This document shows, in pieces, positions 63,878 through 64,000 of a stretch of 64,000 nucleotides of DNA (position 1 is the stretch's first letter; each line of letters starts with the position of its first letter). The notes below the pieces were generated by a model, which was not told the origin of the DNA, searched no databases, and saw only the letters and a list, made by a program, of their open reading frames with translations. Position numbers and translations under genes: made by a program. The DNA is from Desulfocapsa sp. (lineage in GTDB: Bacteria; Desulfobacterota; Desulfobulbia; Desulfobulbales; Desulfocapsaceae): positions 25,312-89,311 of the forward strand of contig JAQYVF010000005.1 of NCBI GenBank assembly GCA_030145625.1. Direction: 5' to 3'.

Positions 63878-64000
63878 GTGCGACCTGAAAGTCGCCTCTT
63901 TTATTGCTGACCTATGAGTCAGCCTGCCGTTTCGTCGGCAGTTTTCTATCCCGGCACGCATAGCTGGTAACGGCTTTGTGTGAAGCCCGGGTGACAATGA
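63878..64000 (+). mobile_element. Possible 5' end of a group II intron (truncated by window)
   Basis: Begins GTGCGACCTGAAAGTCGC, a group II 5' consensus with a short stem, followed by stem pairs (TGCTGAC/GTCAGC, CTGCCG/CGGCAG) and AAGCCCGGGTGACAATGA, a phrase typical of such introns. The rest is outside the window. Confidence 0.4.

Noticed and set aside
1-64000. CRISPR arrays, rRNA or tRNA genes
   Set aside because: No regularly spaced repeats with unique spacers, and no rRNA or tRNA patterns were recognised by eye.
51217-64000. Integron integrase gene
   Set aside because: No tyrosine-recombinase ORF is visible; the cassette interpretation rests on attC-like sites only.

Overview
The window looks like chromosomal DNA of a Desulfobacterota bacterium, most likely of the Desulfobulbales type. 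Gene content points that way: Der, a bacterial arginyl/leucyl-tRNA-protein transferase, NADP-type glutamate dehydrogenase, large hybrid sensor kinases, a DsbC-like protein with a CxxCH motif, a PEP/pyruvate-binding receiver fusion, and many secreted repeat proteins. The assignment rests on remembered family distribution, not on a search. No rRNA, tRNA or CRISPR array was recognised.

Layout. (1) 1-15 kb is mostly housekeeping and signalling: partial trmO, a DUF4920 protein with a PepSY-type membrane partner, an EAL-HDOD protein, der, a PhnD-like binding protein coupled to a hybrid kinase, bpt, gdhA, a PEP/pyruvate-binding giant, and a decayed hydrolase remnant. (2) 15-25 kb is a repeat-rich accessory stretch. 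It holds a FISUMP/C-type-lectin-like secreted protein with a variable-looking C-terminus, a cNMP-binding protein with a putative Sm-like tail paired with a PilT ATPase and flanked by ~200-bp direct repeats, and a five-gene DUF3604-parvulin-HupE-HupE-HupE operon. (3) 25-30 kb carries a second hybrid kinase, a DsbC-like protein and an IscA/HesB-like protein. (4) 30.8-43.1 kb is an island of uncharacterised envelope proteins around a 2124-aa secreted protein, containing a 139-bp MITE with CTAG target duplications. (5) 43-51 kb has two surface beta-propeller proteins (14 Kelch repeats plus MBG domains; an SBBP-like protein split by a frameshift in a poly-G tract), a RAYT transposase interrupted by one amber codon, and a truncated copy of that transposase. 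(6) 51.2-54.4 kb and 59.2-64 kb look like integron gene-cassette DNA without an integrase in view: same-strand unrelated genes whose starts lie shortly after attC-like hairpins, including one VCR-like 132-bp site and one site split by an ORF-less group IIC-type intron on the opposite strand. (7) Between these, 55.3-59.2 kb encodes a compact metallophosphoesterase-CHAT protease-RyR cluster, the best candidate for an undescribed conflict or immune system.

How genes work together: PhnD-like protein plus adjacent kinase suggests ligand-binding-protein-coupled signalling; the cNMP/Sm protein probably regulates or assists the overlapping pilT; DUF3604/PpiC/HupE genes overlap by ATGA junctions and are probably one metal- or envelope-related unit; MPE and CHAT are 4 bp apart and RyR follows in the same direction. 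Much of the accessory sequence shares at least three families of dispersed intergenic repeats, marking 15-51 kb as rearrangement-prone.
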